A stretch of DNA of 64,000 nucleotides from Chinchilla lanigera (taxonomy: Eukaryota > Chordata > Mammalia > Rodentia > Chinchillidae): contig NW_004955417.1 in NCBI RefSeq assembly GCF_000276665.1, forward strand, positions 18,388,641 through 18,452,640. Reading direction: 5' to 3'. This document shows positions 37,659 to 49,799 of this stretch, piece after piece. The notes below the pieces were generated by a model that was not told the origin of the DNA, searched no databases, and worked only from the letters and a program-made list of their open reading frames with translations. A program made the translations under genes and the position numbers. Positions within the stretch are counted from its first letter, which is position 1. Each line of letters opens with the position of its first letter.

Positions 37659-37961
37659 TGTATTAGTCATCTTTCTCTTGCTGGGAGAAAATACGTGGCA
37701 TACACAAACAAAAGGAGAAAAAGACTTACTTTGGTTCATGGCTTCAGAGGTTTCAGTGCATGGCAGGCTGGCTCCAAGACAGAAGTAGCAGAGCAGAGGA
37801 AAGTTGTCCAATTGTAGCAGCCAGAAAACAGAAAGAGAGAAACCCAGCACCAGAGTCCCAAAGGCTGCAGGCCACACACCCAGACACACCCAGAAATGAG
37901 TTACTAGTCTCCTAGGTATTTCTAAAGCCAGCCACGCTAACAACCAAGATTAACCATCGCA
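37659..37961 (-). mobile_element. ERVL-MaLR-type solo LTR
   Basis: Begins tgtattagtcatctttctct, with 'gagaaaatacgtggc', 'tttggttcatggcttcagag' and 'gtttcagtgcatggcaggct', and ends 'gattaaccatcgca'. The terminal tg...ca pair and a near-identical 5-base flank (aatat and gatat) fit a retroviral-type insertion. About 303 bp. Confidence 0.7.
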
Positions 37962-39007
37962 GATATTGTATCAAGTGAACAAGTACAAAGCAGAATATAC
38001 CTAATGCACGTTACGTATTTATACTTCAGCCTGGACTTCAAAGCCCTCAGCTAGAGGTGAATTTGTGACTACCTTACAAATACAAGGAAAGAGAGACATT
38101 GCTGAAGGCTTAAATAAAGCAATGCCAAAGCCTTATTCATCACTTGGCTTAGAGCTCTGTGGAAAAAAAAGAAAGAGAAATTCCCATCCACTGTGAAAAG
38201 CCAAGACATTTGTCAGTGAATTGTGCATGAAGTGATAGAGGATAAATATCCATACTTCAGTAAACTTGGTGCATTGTGTACATTCTCTGACAGCCATTAC
38301 TGTCTGTGCGTAATGGATGACTGTTGTCCCAGGAGTCGATTATGACACTAACAGAGACAAAGCTACTGACCCAGGGATGAACTAGTCAGTCATTTGCAGA
38401 AATAAAAATTAATACAAAAAAATGACAGTGATGCAAAATTACAAGTGTTTACTGCAATATCTTCCATTGGAGGATGGTTGTTTCTCAGGTATGCTGGCCA
38501 GATGAATCCCACATTGTATTTTGATAACATGAAATCTCACGAGAGGACCTTGTAAGATAGCCCTTCTCCTGAAAGGAAGGATGGGCTTTCATGAGACCGG
38601 ATCCAATTTCTATTCTCAGGAACTTGTCAATATTATTATTTTAGGGAATTTATTTTAATCCACATCTATTTAATCTATTTCATTTGTAAATAAAAATTGA
38701 ATTATCTTTTTATTCCACTTTTTCATTTATTTTATGAATGGTAACTTATTAATACATTTTAATTTATATGTAGCTTAGCATTTGTATAAAATATAGTACA
38801 CACAGTAGCTTAGCACTTATATAAAATTTTTTCAAAGGAAAAGATTATATGTTTTACATAATGGAATTAACTCAGAAAGTTTTTACATTTTCTCACTAAT
38901 AACAGTTCTGCACCCCAAAAAAAATATTTTCTAGAATTAAAAACATTATAGAATTCACCTTATACTTAGAAATAAATATTTAACACTTTAATACCTTTTT
39001 GTTGATG
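37962..39007. other. AT-rich non-coding DNA, nothing recognised
   Basis: No complete repeat and no coding frame. Positions 38760-38830 repeat 'tagcttagca' with 'tataaaat' twice, about 50 bases apart. Confidence 0.45.
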
Positions 39008-39096
39008 TTTTTTTGATTTTTTTGTACTGGGAATTGAACTCAGGACCTTGTGCTTGCCAGGCAGGCACTTGTGTCTCTGAGCTATACCCCCGACCC
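39008..39096 (-). mobile_element. ID SINE, older subfamily
   Basis: T-rich start, 'gtactgggaattgaactcag', cttgccaggcaggcac and gagctatacccccgaccc. Diverged mainly at CpG sites. Confidence 0.9.
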
Positions 39097-39119
39097 TTTT
39101 CTTTTCTTTTTTCCTTTTT

Positions 39120-40000
39120 TAAAAAAAAAAACTTTAATACTTTGGGTTATTTTACATAAAATAAACTTTTAAGTATACATGAACTTTTTACAGATCAGTT
39201 CATTTTAAAAACATCTATATAGTTCTTTATAAAATATTGGGAAAATAATGGATAGAATACTGATTCAGTGAATAGTGATAGCCTAATACCCAAGGACAGT
39301 ACACCTTATAATGAAAATAAATAATTACAACATTTAGTGATTTCTATTTTACCTCCTTTAAGCACAAATGACTTAATAATAAAATGCAAGTAATCCAGTT
39401 TTGTTTTAGAGTAAGATCCTTATATTTGCCGCTAAGCGTGAACTGGCTCATGTAGATAAATTGGATTTTAGGACAAAGAATATAATTATAGAAGATTAAC
39501 CAGAAAGAAGAAGCAGGTCTGTATTGTTTTGGGAACTCAGGGAAATCTTTTCTCAGCAAGGCAGCAATCTCAGAGACAAACAAGATAATACTAGCAAAGC
39601 ACTAGTGTGGGTGTTGAGGGCACAGACTTTCATTTAGATAAAAAGAAGGTTGTGCTAAATTAAATTCCCTCTGAAATATATAAGGATTTATGATAAAATG
39701 ATGTTATTCTTAATATAAAGAAGATTGAGGTTCAAAACTCTTTTAAATTTTCTAAGTTTTTTTATAAAGTCTAAACATCTGAAGACAATTCTCTTTTATA
39801 TCTTTATTAGAGAACTTCAGATTCTCTTTTATTAGAACATAAAAATACACCATAGTTCCCGTTCTTCATCTGAAGTCACAAGATCTAACACAGAGCCTTG
39901 ATAGATATTTTACTGCCATGCAGAAGCACGCTGCCCAAAATTTTAAACCTCAGTGTGGTGTAACTTTGTCCTGAGGAAAAGAAGTCCAGTGCTTTCTGTG
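39120..40000. other. AT-rich non-coding DNA, nothing recognised
   Basis: No motif assigned, no coding frame. Confidence 0.45.
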
Positions 40001-40013
40001 TAAAAGATTTCTT

Positions 40014-40121
40014 TCTTCTTTTTTTTTTTTTTTTGGTTTTTCTCCGGTACTGGGAACTGAACTCATGACCTTGCGCTTGCCAGGCAGGTGCTTTTGCCTC
40101 TGAGCTAAATCCCCATCCACT
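40014..40121 (-). mobile_element. ID SINE, young, with long target-site duplication
   Basis: T run, then ggtttttctccggtactggg, cgcttgccaggcaggtgc and gagctaaatccccatcca. Flanked by tgtgtaaaagatttctt at 39997-40013 and 40122-40138. Confidence 0.95.
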
Positions 40122-40612
40122 TGTGTAAAAGATTTCTTATGCAGGAGAACTGTGTTTCCTATGTCTGCTTTGCCTTCTTGATATCCCAATATTCCTTAGC
40201 TTACAAAGTGGATATTTCTTGAGAAATAAAGTAGTCATGTGCTATCTGTAATCTCTGAAAATCAAGGTCAACTTCTGGTTTAATCTTACATCTTACCTTG
40301 AGTGAGTATGTACAGAAAACTAAATAGGCAAAATATTTTCATGAACATGGAAATTTTAGATTCTAAATCTCTAGTTTCTGTGCTAATTAGGTTTTCAAAA
40401 ATTCTTTTGTGAGAATAAGCATCAATGAAAATCATCTATTCATTTAGAAGTGTTCATTAAGTCAATCAACTATAAGGCTTGCTATGCACAAGTATGCTGA
40501 GCTACATAGTAATAAGGCAAACTCCATTCCTAGGGAATCTTTCACACTGGTGTAGGGGGCAATGAATCTTAGCATATTATTTTAGATAAAATAGTTTGGG
40601 TAAAAGCCTACA

Positions 40613-41108
40613 TGGTGCCTTGGGAAGCCTCCCGGGACTGTATAAGAGCTAATTCCCCAGATCAACACTGCCCAGGAATGTCTCCCCAACATAAGGGGGG
40701 CGCCTAGGCCTAGGTAACCCTCAGTGACCCTGCCTGGGCAATTCCATCTCCTGGCACTAGGTAAACATTGTAACCCTAGAGGAATGCATAGGTTGTAAAA
40801 AAAAAAAGGAGACAATGGGGGGAAACATCTATCATGGTTAGACATGAGACCTGCAACTGACCTGGGGTCCAATAGGATGAGAGAAATGCCATATGCCCAC
40901 CGGGGTCAGAGAATGTAACACCCCAATCTGTTGTCAATGGAAACCAAAATATACATAAGGTGAAACAAAGTTGGCCATCGCAGCTTCCAGATTGGCAAGG
41001 GAAGTGAGGGTGGCTAGCCTGAAATTAAACTCTGGTTTGTTCTCAATAGACTCCGGTTTTCTTGTGGAATACAGCCCAGTTGGGGCCAGGGGAATTTCTG
41101 CCGTAACA
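40613..41108 (+). mobile_element. ERV LTR, IAP/class II-like, with following PBS-like site
   Basis: A GC-richer block with 'aaatatacataagg' as a possible TATA context near 40947, 'gaaattaaactctggtttg' as a variant polyadenylation context, and an end 'tctgccgtaaca'. It is followed one base later by tggtacaaagccctgaa at 41110, which resembles the tRNA-Phe primer-binding site used by IAP-type elements with several changes. Only about 100 bases of possible leader follow, and no gag, pol or env frame is present. The 5' boundary is approximate. Confidence 0.45.
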
Positions 41109-41229
41109 CTGGTACAAAGCCCTGAATCAAGGAGACCAAACACCGCAAAACACAGACAACTTTATTTGTGCGTGAATATTCATCATGCATTTGGACAAAT
41201 GCTAAGAAAAACATAGGGAGACAAATTTT

Positions 41230-42740
41230 AAACTAAGAGATTTTAACACTCTTTTCTCAGACTTGGCTGCAAACATTGAAGCTCTTCTGCTCAACTGGAA
41301 GCAGAACCATTGATTATAGTATAAGTTTCTGGTTAGATATATTTAGTATAAGAGCCCTTCCACAACAAAGTTTGCCAGACAGTTCTATACTTTTTAGTTT
41401 AATGAAAGGAATTTAGGAGTGTTGCAAGTCTCCATTTCCAATCTGTTGAGAACTAGCATTTGTGAACTGTTCAATTAGTTACAAATCATTTGGAAATGCA
41501 ACAAAAACTAAATGTTCAAAACTATATTAAACTTAAGATAATTTACTCATTTAAGCTGGTCTTTCACATTCTTTAGCTTTTCAACAGAAGTGATTGTTAG
41601 CATACTTTTTACATCTCTGCTGTCATTAGGAAATCAAACTCCTAGCCATAAAGACATTCATACTTTTTCTAACTGATATCTTTAGCATCTATTTTCAATT
41701 TTTATGAAGGACAATAAGTAAGATGCTTTTTAATTGAATTTGGCACTAATTAAAGGACAAATTCAGGAGTTACTCTAGTAGACATTGAAGTACTATTGGA
41801 AATGATAAAGAACTTATCAGTCAGTGTTAAGTAAATTGTGTTGTGGTGATAAAGAACATCAAACATTTTAGCTTTTTACAAAAAGAAATTCATATTTTTT
41901 ATTGCATTACATGTTCATTGAGTGTCAGCTGGAGCACTACTCTAGTTTTCTTTCTCAGGGAAGGGTCCAGAAGGAGACCGTGTCTGAGATCTTCAGGTCA
42001 TCTCACGGTGGAGGAACATGATGGCAAGACCAGACTCTGGATCTTGGCTTCCATTCAGACATGAAGTATCGAATGTACATTTCAGTGTTAAAGATTCTCT
42101 CAAATTCAGCATCACTAGTATTTTGAGACCAGATCACACTTTGTTGTAGGGGTGGAAATGCTTTCTTAATATTATTATTTAGCAGCATTTTTTTTTTTTG
42201 TTTTAGTTTTTTATCCATTGCATGCTAATACTATCCACAAAGTTACAATAAACAAAATGTCTCTTGACATTGCCCAATGTTCTCTGTGGGACAAATGGTC
42301 ATTTGGAGAATAGCATGATCTTAAAGGATGAAGAGGTCCAGTAGAGAAGGACATGGTAGGGAGTTTTTCAAAATCTAGACACCTCATTGGAAGACAAAAA
42401 ATATTTTACAATAATCCAATCTAACCTAACAATACAAAGAACACATATGTATAAGAATTGGCAATATTTGAGCTTCATGTGGGCATGATGCCTCTAAAGA
42501 TGATTAAATTGATCAATTCTAATTTAAATTTTACACATCACCACTATTTGTTGATCATTGTGGCATTATTTATCAACTTTAATTAATTACCTTTACATTA
42601 GTTTTATTGCTTAGGCCTTGGAAGATAATATATTTCTATATTTTTCTTAAGATAGTTTAGCATAAAGGGTTCTTGAAAAATACTTTTTGCTCAATTGGCA
42701 ATGAAATTTATAGCCTATTTATAAAATAGACAATAGTTAT
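41230..42740. other. AT-rich non-coding DNA, nothing recognised
   Basis: A modestly GC-richer stretch at 41935-42060 (gaaggagaccgtgtctgaga) could be a repeat remnant. Otherwise nothing is assignable. Confidence 0.4.
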
Positions 42741-42761
42741 ATTTCTTAAGAAACAATGCAA

Positions 42762-42848
42762 GGGGCTGGGGATTTAGCTCATCGGCAAAGCGCAAAGTCG
42801 TGAGTTCGGTTCCCGATACCAGAGAAAAACCAAAAAAAAAAAAAAAAA
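42762..42848 (+). mobile_element. ID SINE with 15-bp internal deletion
   Basis: Young-type head (gatttagctcatcggc) and B box (gttcggttcccg), but the anticodon-arm segment is missing: the full copies read aaagcgc-15 bases-aa and this one reads aaagcgcaa. Flanked by aagaaacaatgcaa on both sides (42748-42761 and 42849-42862). Confidence 0.95.
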
Positions 42849-42869
42849 AAGAAACAATGCAATGCCAAG

Positions 42870-43650
42870 GACATTCAATTATATCACAGTTTCTTATAAT
42901 ACTTGTTTGAATAGAAAAATTATTTTTATGATGATGACTCATCTATTCAGTAAGTTTTTTTTTTTTTTTAATTTGACACAACATATGTGTGGTACCTTTC
43001 CGGTAATGCCGAGTTCTTAGCTTTACTAAAAAAATACAATTCATGAAGGAAAATGATAAAAATGTTAAATTTTATTAGAAAAGAAATGCATTTACGACAT
43101 TGAGATTATAGGAGTATTTATAAAGAAAATATTATACAGAAGAAGGACTGCAATATCAGTACAGTAATCTCTGTTATGGATAATAAGGGTCCCAATTTTA
43201 GAGATGGGCACATAGAAGTTTGTAAGCCCTAATTTAAAAAGTACTATGTGGTGAGAAACAAATCCGATGTCTTAAATTTTGCTAATGATGATATTCCTTA
43301 TGTTTTAAATTAAAAGCAAGAGCAAAGTAGAAACAACATAGACACTCTTTTACATTGTTCTCTATGCCTGTGTATGTTATTTTTATTTAAGTTCATAAAA
43401 TGGAGTTTTCTAAGTGAGTAGGAAAGTCTGGCAAATGAATTCTTAAAAAAGTAAAGAGTTTAGCTTCTACTTTAAAATTCCACAAAATTAAAATATTATT
43501 GCCTCATAATTCCTTGATTCACTATCACCCTGTAGTTTATATTTATCGTGATGATATTGATCTAATGTATTTACTATATTAGATTGTTTGCATGCATGTA
43601 AATATTACTTTCTGTTATGACAAATCATTGCTTTATCTTAGTCACACAAG
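42870..43650. other. AT-rich non-coding DNA, nothing recognised
   Basis: No motif assigned. A T run occurs at 42957-42969. Confidence 0.45.
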
Positions 43651-43658
43651 ATGCTGCC

Positions 43659-44052
43659 TGTTGTGATTTTCATTTGGTTGGAGTTTGAACCCCAAAGTGA
43701 TGTGTGTTACTGAGTGGTTCACATTGTGAAGTACCTAGGGAAAGGCAGCTACTCTTGCTATGGTGTCATAGGTGGTCTTTGAGAAATGATTAAGATTTGA
43801 GAAGTGTATTAGGTTGGGCCTCCATAAGTGAAGTCTGGTGACTTTATAAGAAGAGAGACATAACCCAGAACAGACACAAACATGTCTACTCCCCATCTAT
43901 CACCATGTCATCCTCTGCACTGTCCTAAGATGCCACTAGGATTTAAACCCTGAACCCTGAAATTTCAGAATCTTAACTGAAAATAAACCTTTTATGTTAA
44001 AATTTCTCTATTCTGAGCTGTTGTTACTACCAAGAGGCAATACACTGATGTA
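43659..44052 (+). mobile_element. ERVL-MaLR-type LTR, forward
   Basis: Contains 'gtttgaaccccaaagtgatg', 'taggttgggcctccataag', 'tttataagaagagagacata', 'caccatgtcatcctctgca' and 'aaaataaaccttttatg', in the order of a MaLR LTR (5' part, TATA-like, polyadenylation signal). A solo LTR with no internal region seen. Confidence 0.65.
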
Positions 44053-44059
44053 CCTCAGA

Positions 44060-45188
44060 CATTAAATTAGCCATGATAACATTGGAAGGAAATGAAATTT
44101 GGAGAACATGATACTGTAAAGAAGGAGGATTAGCAGTTCTACCTATCATGTTTCCAATATTCCAGTGAATAGAACTCCAAAATAGATTATTTTAAAAGCA
44201 TAGATATTTAAAACCAAATCTAGTCTGATTTTTGAATTAAATTTAGAAAGGCTGTGATTTTACTTATCATATTTTAATATCTCTTTTGTGCTTAAAATCT
44301 TGGATTCTAAAACTAATGAACATTTTGTTTTACACCATCTGCTTCTAAACTTGGTATTGAAAATATTTCCACATTTTAAGTAAAGTTGAAATTATTGGTA
44401 AACTTTGAAAATGATTTTGAAATTCTTTTTGCCCTCTAAATATATTACACAAAACAATATTTGCTATGGAGAATGATACTCAAAATACATTATAAAAATT
44501 TTAGTGACTATCCAATGTTTTCTTAGATATATTTTCATAGTAGGAATTATTTAGTTATAAGACATATAAAGGTTGTAAAAATGCCAAAATTGCCTTCCAA
44601 ATTTGTTGAACAAATTTATTCTTCTACTAGCAATAAGAAAACTGTCCAATTGTTGCATGAACTATGATATCATGTCAATTTATTTTATTTTAAGCATTGT
44701 AATTAATATGAAAGTTATCTGTTGGTATCTGATTTTATTTAAAATGTCATAGATTGAATTTAATTTGCACATGAATTTCTATAAATTTTAACTGATATAT
44801 AATCAAACATAACCAATTGCATAGACCCCATCTCTACCCCTGAAAACTATTAATTTCATCATCATAATTATAGAAATTCTTTTGAAGAATATTATATGAG
44901 TGGAATATTCATTAATATGTATATGTATTATATTTATATATGTATTTATAATGTGGCTATTATAGCTGGAATAACAGATACAAAGGCAGAGATATATTAC
45001 TTTCTTTACTGAAATGATCCACAGTAAGTGCATATGCAGGTTTATTGTGCAAATGAATAAATAAATTTTTTATCAAGTTATTTTGTTTTAATAAAAATGA
45101 TACTTTTTACTGCTTTCATCTATTTTTCTCCTTATTCACTTCCTTTATCAAAAACAATTTATTATTTACCTCACTTTGTCAGCATATT
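44060..45188. other. AT-rich non-coding DNA, nothing recognised
   Basis: Very AT-rich. The segment around 44790-45000 may be an old L1 remnant, but I cannot support it. Confidence 0.4.
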
Positions 45189-45201
45189 AAACTTACACTA
45201 A

Positions 45202-45307
45202 GGGGCTGGGGATTTAGCTCAGCGGCAAAGCGCCTGCCTGGCAAGCACAAGGTCTTGAGTTCGGTTCCCGGTACCGGAAAAAAACAAACAAACAAAAATA
45301 AATAAAT
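45202..45307 (+). mobile_element. ID SINE, young
   Basis: Near-consensus copy (one change: ggtcttgag for ggtcgtgag), with the tail aaacaaacaaacaaaaataaat. Perfect duplication aaacttacactaa at 45189-45201 and 45308-45320. Confidence 0.95.
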
Positions 45308-45785
45308 AAACTTACACTAAAACTTGATAAGCCTTCCATATATTGATTTAATTGAAAAATGGAGTCTATTATCAATATGCTTACAATGCCAGAAATTGTC
45401 CAAATATCTTGAATTAGACATCTCTGTTGAAGAAACTAATAACAATAGCAGTAAAGAAATAAACAGGAAACTGAAATAGTTTTCTTCCAGAAAGGTAAAC
45501 TATTAATTATAAGTTAATCATATAGGTAAAATAAAAATGTAGGCTATGGACAAATGCTCACAGGGTTGTTTTAGTGGGAGAAATTTGACAATGAAATTTG
45601 CTTCAGTGTGTGAACGTGTGCTTCACTTTACATATTGCAGTGCTCAGAAGCTAAGTAAGGTTATGATACTTAAGTCAAATCAATATTATATAGACGCATG
45701 TGTAAAAAAATGTATTCAGCTAATTCTTGTTACTGATATTGAATAACCATTAGACTAATTCTGCACATTTCCATAAAAATACAGT

Positions 45786-46013
45786 TCTTTCTTTCTTTCT
45801 TTCTTTCTNNNNNNNNNNNNNNNNNNNNNNNNNNNNNNNNNNNNNNNNNNNNNNNNNNNNNNNNNNNNNNNNNNNNNNNNNNNNNNNNNNNNNNNNNNNN
45901 NNNNNNNNNNNNNNNNNNNNNNNNNNNNNNNNNNNNNNNNNNNNNNNNNNNNNNNNNNNNNNNNNNNNNNNNNNNNNNNNNNNTTTCCTTTCCTTTCCTT
46001 TCCTTTCCTTTCC
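45786..46013. repeat. Compound CTTT / CCTTT microsatellite containing an assembly gap
   Basis: (CTTT)n on the left edge up to 45808 and (CCTTT)n from 45984 to 46013, with unknown bases between them. The repeat unit changes across the gap, so the tract is compound and its true length is unknown. Confidence 0.95.
45809..45983. other. Assembly gap (175 N)
   Basis: All bases are N. The gap lies inside a pyrimidine microsatellite, the usual reason for such gaps. Confidence 1.
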
Positions 46014-46257
46014 ATTCCCAGATCTTTGAGATTTAATTTCTTGATTGTTTAGTGAATGAGGCTTTGCTAGAAAGTCAGCTGTATTTCCTGATGTAGATTT
46101 TTACATAACAAGGAAATAGGACGTCGTCACAGGGAGCCATATGGATCAGCACATGGTCTTCCTCATGACTTAAGTTTTGTTTCTTGAATTATCTGTTAAT
46201 TTATTTGGAAATCTTAAGGAAAACAATTAAGAAGAGGGAAATTTGTGAAGCCAGACC

Positions 46258-46307
46258 TGATATGATACTGATACTGGTACTGATCCTGATCCTGATACTG
46301 ATACTGA
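46258..46307. repeat. Hexanucleotide (GATACT/GATCCT) repeat
   Basis: About eight units of the form gat(a/c)ct with small changes (gatactgatactggtactg). An uncommon six-base simple repeat. Confidence 0.9.
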
Positions 46308-46615
46308 AAGTACCTTTGAGTGAAAAGCACAAGCAATAATTTTGACTTCCTTTGCATTACTGCACACTGAGTATTTGGTCATGGTGTTTTGCAAGGCTAT
46401 CTTCTATTTCTAAGGAGAGAGAGAGAGAGGATTTGCTTGTCAGTCTCATAATAAAACAACATAATTACAGCTTCTGCAATAGTCTAAATTCTGGTGTGTT
46501 CATTTAGGTTTGCCGTAATGTGAAATAGTACAAATAAAAACTATCTTTTCTTCTTCCTTTTCCAATCCCATAATTACAGCGTATATATTGAGCTCTACCT
46601 TTACCCCATAACTCT

Positions 46616-46727
46616 TTTTTTTTTTTTTTTAATTTTTGTTTTTTTTTTTCCTGTACCGGGATTAGAACTCACAACCTTGTACTTGCCAGGCAGGCACTGT
46701 GCCGCTGAGCTAAATCCCCAGCCCCAC
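46616..46727 (-). mobile_element. ID SINE
   Basis: Two T runs, then 'ctgtaccgggattagaactc', acttgccaggcaggcac and gagctaaatccccagcccc. Flanking ttaccccataactct and taccctgtaactct are an imperfect duplication (46602-46615 and 46728-46741). Confidence 0.9.
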
Positions 46728-46744
46728 TACCCTGTAACTCTAAC

Positions 46745-47597
46745 AGAGCATTTTCTTTGTAAAACATTGCTCCTCAGTAGGAAGGCAAGAGACAGTTCTA
46801 TATCGGGGGAAGGAAGAGATCCAGTGAGGTGGTGAGGAGTGAGATGGAAAGAGGGAAAGGAGATGGAGGGAGGAAGTGATACAGGAGGACAGAGAGGAAG
46901 AAAAGGAGGAGGAAAATCATGGAGTGAAAGGAGGGAAAGAGCAAAATTGAGTTCCCACTTTATCAAGCCTGTAGCTAAAATAACGCGATGAACCCTAGGC
47001 AATTATATCGAAGGGGATAAGATAACCCAGAACAGAGGTAGAGAACAACCAATAAAATTCAATGTTTAAAAAAAAACAAGCATTAAAACAGGGCAGACAG
47101 GTAGTATACACAGACAAGAATCTAAAAAGGTCAAGGGATATGCTGTAATCCATCTTCAAACACAGTGTAGGCAGCAGGTATGCTGTGATGCTGATTCTAT
47201 CAACAGGGGAAAAAGGTCAGATTGTGGCAAATTGTACAGGACTGGTTTTAATATAACATCATTTTTGCAATATCATGCACTGTGAGATAGTCCCTGATGC
47301 AAAATGACTTTACCATCAGTCCAGAAACTAAAAGTTTCATAGAAATTGTGTTTTCACCTTCATCAAAATGAAAGTGACATAAACATATATTTAGTAAATG
47401 CAAACATTGTTTGCTTTTTACACATTTTCAAAACTATGAAACACAGTCTAAATTAATCAAAGTGATTTTTAGGTACTGTAAGAATAGGGGTGAAGAGTGG
47501 AGATTACCTTTCTTCCAATCTCAATTTTGCCAGGTCTTAATTCAGCTTAAGTTGGCAAAATCTCCCTGTCCTATTTTCTTCATATAAAATGTAAAGG
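46745..47597. other. Non-coding DNA, purine-rich stretch
   Basis: Positions 46800-46930 are rich in GGA and AGG on the + strand, giving a long reverse-strand chance frame of pyrimidine-coded residues. No repeat family was assigned. Confidence 0.4.
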
Positions 47598-47682
47598 TAG
47601 GGCCCAGGTTATAGCTCAGCAGCACAGTGACTGCCTGGCAAGTGCAAGGTCGTGAGTTTGATCCCTGGTACAAAAAAAAAAA
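47598..47682 (+). mobile_element. ID SINE, older subfamily
   Basis: 'ggcccaggttatagctcagc', 'agcacagtgactgcctggca' and 'gtcgtgagtttgatccctgg' with a short A tail. It resembles the older 'gcacagtg' ID type rather than the CpG-rich young type. Confidence 0.85.
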
Positions 47683-48530
47683 TTAATGATAAAAACTTAC
47701 TACATGAAATTATCATGAGCATTAAACCATTTTAAAGTACATGGGACATCTGATACATAGGAAAACTCAGATATCAAAGATTATGCCTATTTGAAAATTC
47801 ACTTGTTTAAGGATGATAAAAGGGGAATAAATAACTTTTGAGAATCAGTCTTGATGCACACTCCAGGGCTTCTCCATTTGAAAGCAGGTATTGTCTGTAT
47901 GCTGTTTGTCTTTAATCACATTTTTTGATGTGAATGAGTGCATTCTTCAAAAAGCATTCGTGGTGGAAGAGCCCTAGGGTGGCTAAATCAAAGTCATAGT
48001 TAGGTGAGCACCAGAAGAACCTGTTATTTAATTTTAAACCAATAGAATACGGGAAGTGTGACAGGATAAACATTCCTGTGATCATCTTCTGTCATGTTAA
48101 AGGTAAAAGTCTTGATTGCATTGAAATGTATGAAAATCCAGCTTAGAAATATAAGGTGTGATCACAAAATAAAAAGAAAATATGAGGTGTGGTCAAATGA
48201 AAGGAAAATATATATAGTAAAAACCACAATATCATTATTCTCACTTAAAATACTCTCCCTCTCTTCAAATACTAATATTCCATCAGCCTTGCCACACTAA
48301 AGAAGTTCTGGAAGCCCCTGTTGTGAATCTTCAGTTGCAGTGCTGGGATTAACTTGACGTCCCGAATCAATTCAAACTATTTACTTATCACAATTGCTTT
48401 GATTTTAAGGAAGGCCAGAAGATGCCTGGCAGCAGATTGGATGAATAAGTTGGCTGAGGACACACCATAATTCTTTCATGAGTCAGTCTTTTCACTGGAA
48501 GGCACTACGTAACAGTATTCAACACAATTT

Positions 48531-48630
48531 TTTTTTGTTTGTTTGTTTGTTTTTCCGGTACCGGGAACCGAACTCACGACCTTGCGCTTGCCAGGCAGGC
48601 GCTTTGCCGCTGAGCTAAATCCCCAGCCCC
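48531..48630 (-). mobile_element. ID SINE, young, essentially consensus
   Basis: tttgtttgtttg tail complement, then ttccggtaccgggaaccgaa, cgcttgccaggcaggcgctt and gagctaaatccccagcccc. Flanked by tcaacaca plus T-rich DNA at 48519-48530 and 48631-48642. One of the least diverged copies here. Confidence 0.95.
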
Positions 48631-48769
48631 TCAACACATTTTTGGTCATACCTCATAAAGATATTCATGAGAGAGGACCTCCAGAACTGCTTCAGAAAGA
48701 GGAAGAAATGACAGGATAAGTGTGCTTCAAACGAAGGGGAGTACCTGGGGCGGGTTAAAGGCAATGTGT

Positions 48770-49790
48770 CTTGTATTGTAATATACTTTAATGTGTATTC
48801 CTCAAATTAAGATTCCATTTCACCTCAGAAGGAATGGTGGCCATCAAGAAATCAACCAATAGCCAATGCTGATGGTCGGGTGGGCAGAAAGGAATACTTC
48901 TTCATTGAATGTAAATTGATACAACTACTATAGAAATTAGTACAGAGTTTCCTCAAAAAACTAAAAATTGAAATTCCATTTGACTCAGCTATTTCCCTTT
49001 TGAGTATCTTCCCCAAAGAGCTAAAACCATCATCCCACAATGAGGTATGTGCATCTATATTTATAGCAGCACAATTCATACTAGCTAATCTTGGAATCAG
49101 CCTATATGCCCATCAACATGGGATAAAGAAACATCAACATGGAAACATCAACATGGGTAAAGAAAATGTGCTACCTATAAACAATGGAGTACTACTCTGC
49201 CATTAAAAAGATAAATTCAATTGATTTGTGTGCAAGTAGATGCACCTTGTGACCATAGTGGTAAGTGGAGTAACTCAGTCACAAAATTTATACATCACGT
49301 GGTTTTCCTTCTATGCAAGAGTGTGATAGGAAAGAAGAGAGAGAGAAGGGAAAAAAGTATTCATATATTCTACATATATTTCTGTTGTTGGTCTGGCTTC
49401 TCTCTAATATGATATGAGAATTCACACTGCAGGATTCATACTTTTTTGGATACTTTAAGGTCTCTGTAGTTGTTATGAGCACAGTCTATTTTAAAAGAAA
49501 AATAAATAAAATCCCAGAATACGAAAATCTATGAAGATAGAAAGGAGCTCAGTGGTTATGTGGATTTATCGGTAGAGGGACTGGGAGATAAAGACTAGTA
49601 TGCAGGTAGAGGATTTCGATTGGGGAGGGCAAAAATGACCTGAGTTTGATTATAGTTGTGGGTCTACCACTTTGCCAGTGTGCTGGGGTCTACGGAATCT
49701 TACATTTTAAGTTTGTAAATCATGTGGTATGCAAAACTTTGATTTAATAATGTCTTATTTAGAAAAATAAAAAATAAAATATACGTACTA
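48770..49790 (+). mobile_element. L1 3'-end fragment, 5'-truncated
   Basis: 'gaaattccatttgactcagc', 'cttttgagtatcttcccca', 'tttatagcagcacaattca', 'ggagtactactctgccatta' and 'atgcaccttgtgacca' are L1 3'-end landmarks in sense order. It ends in an A-rich stretch at about 49760-49790. A three-copy acatcaacatgg slippage array lies at 49111-49157. Confidence 0.8.
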
Positions 49791-49799
49791 ATATTTTTT

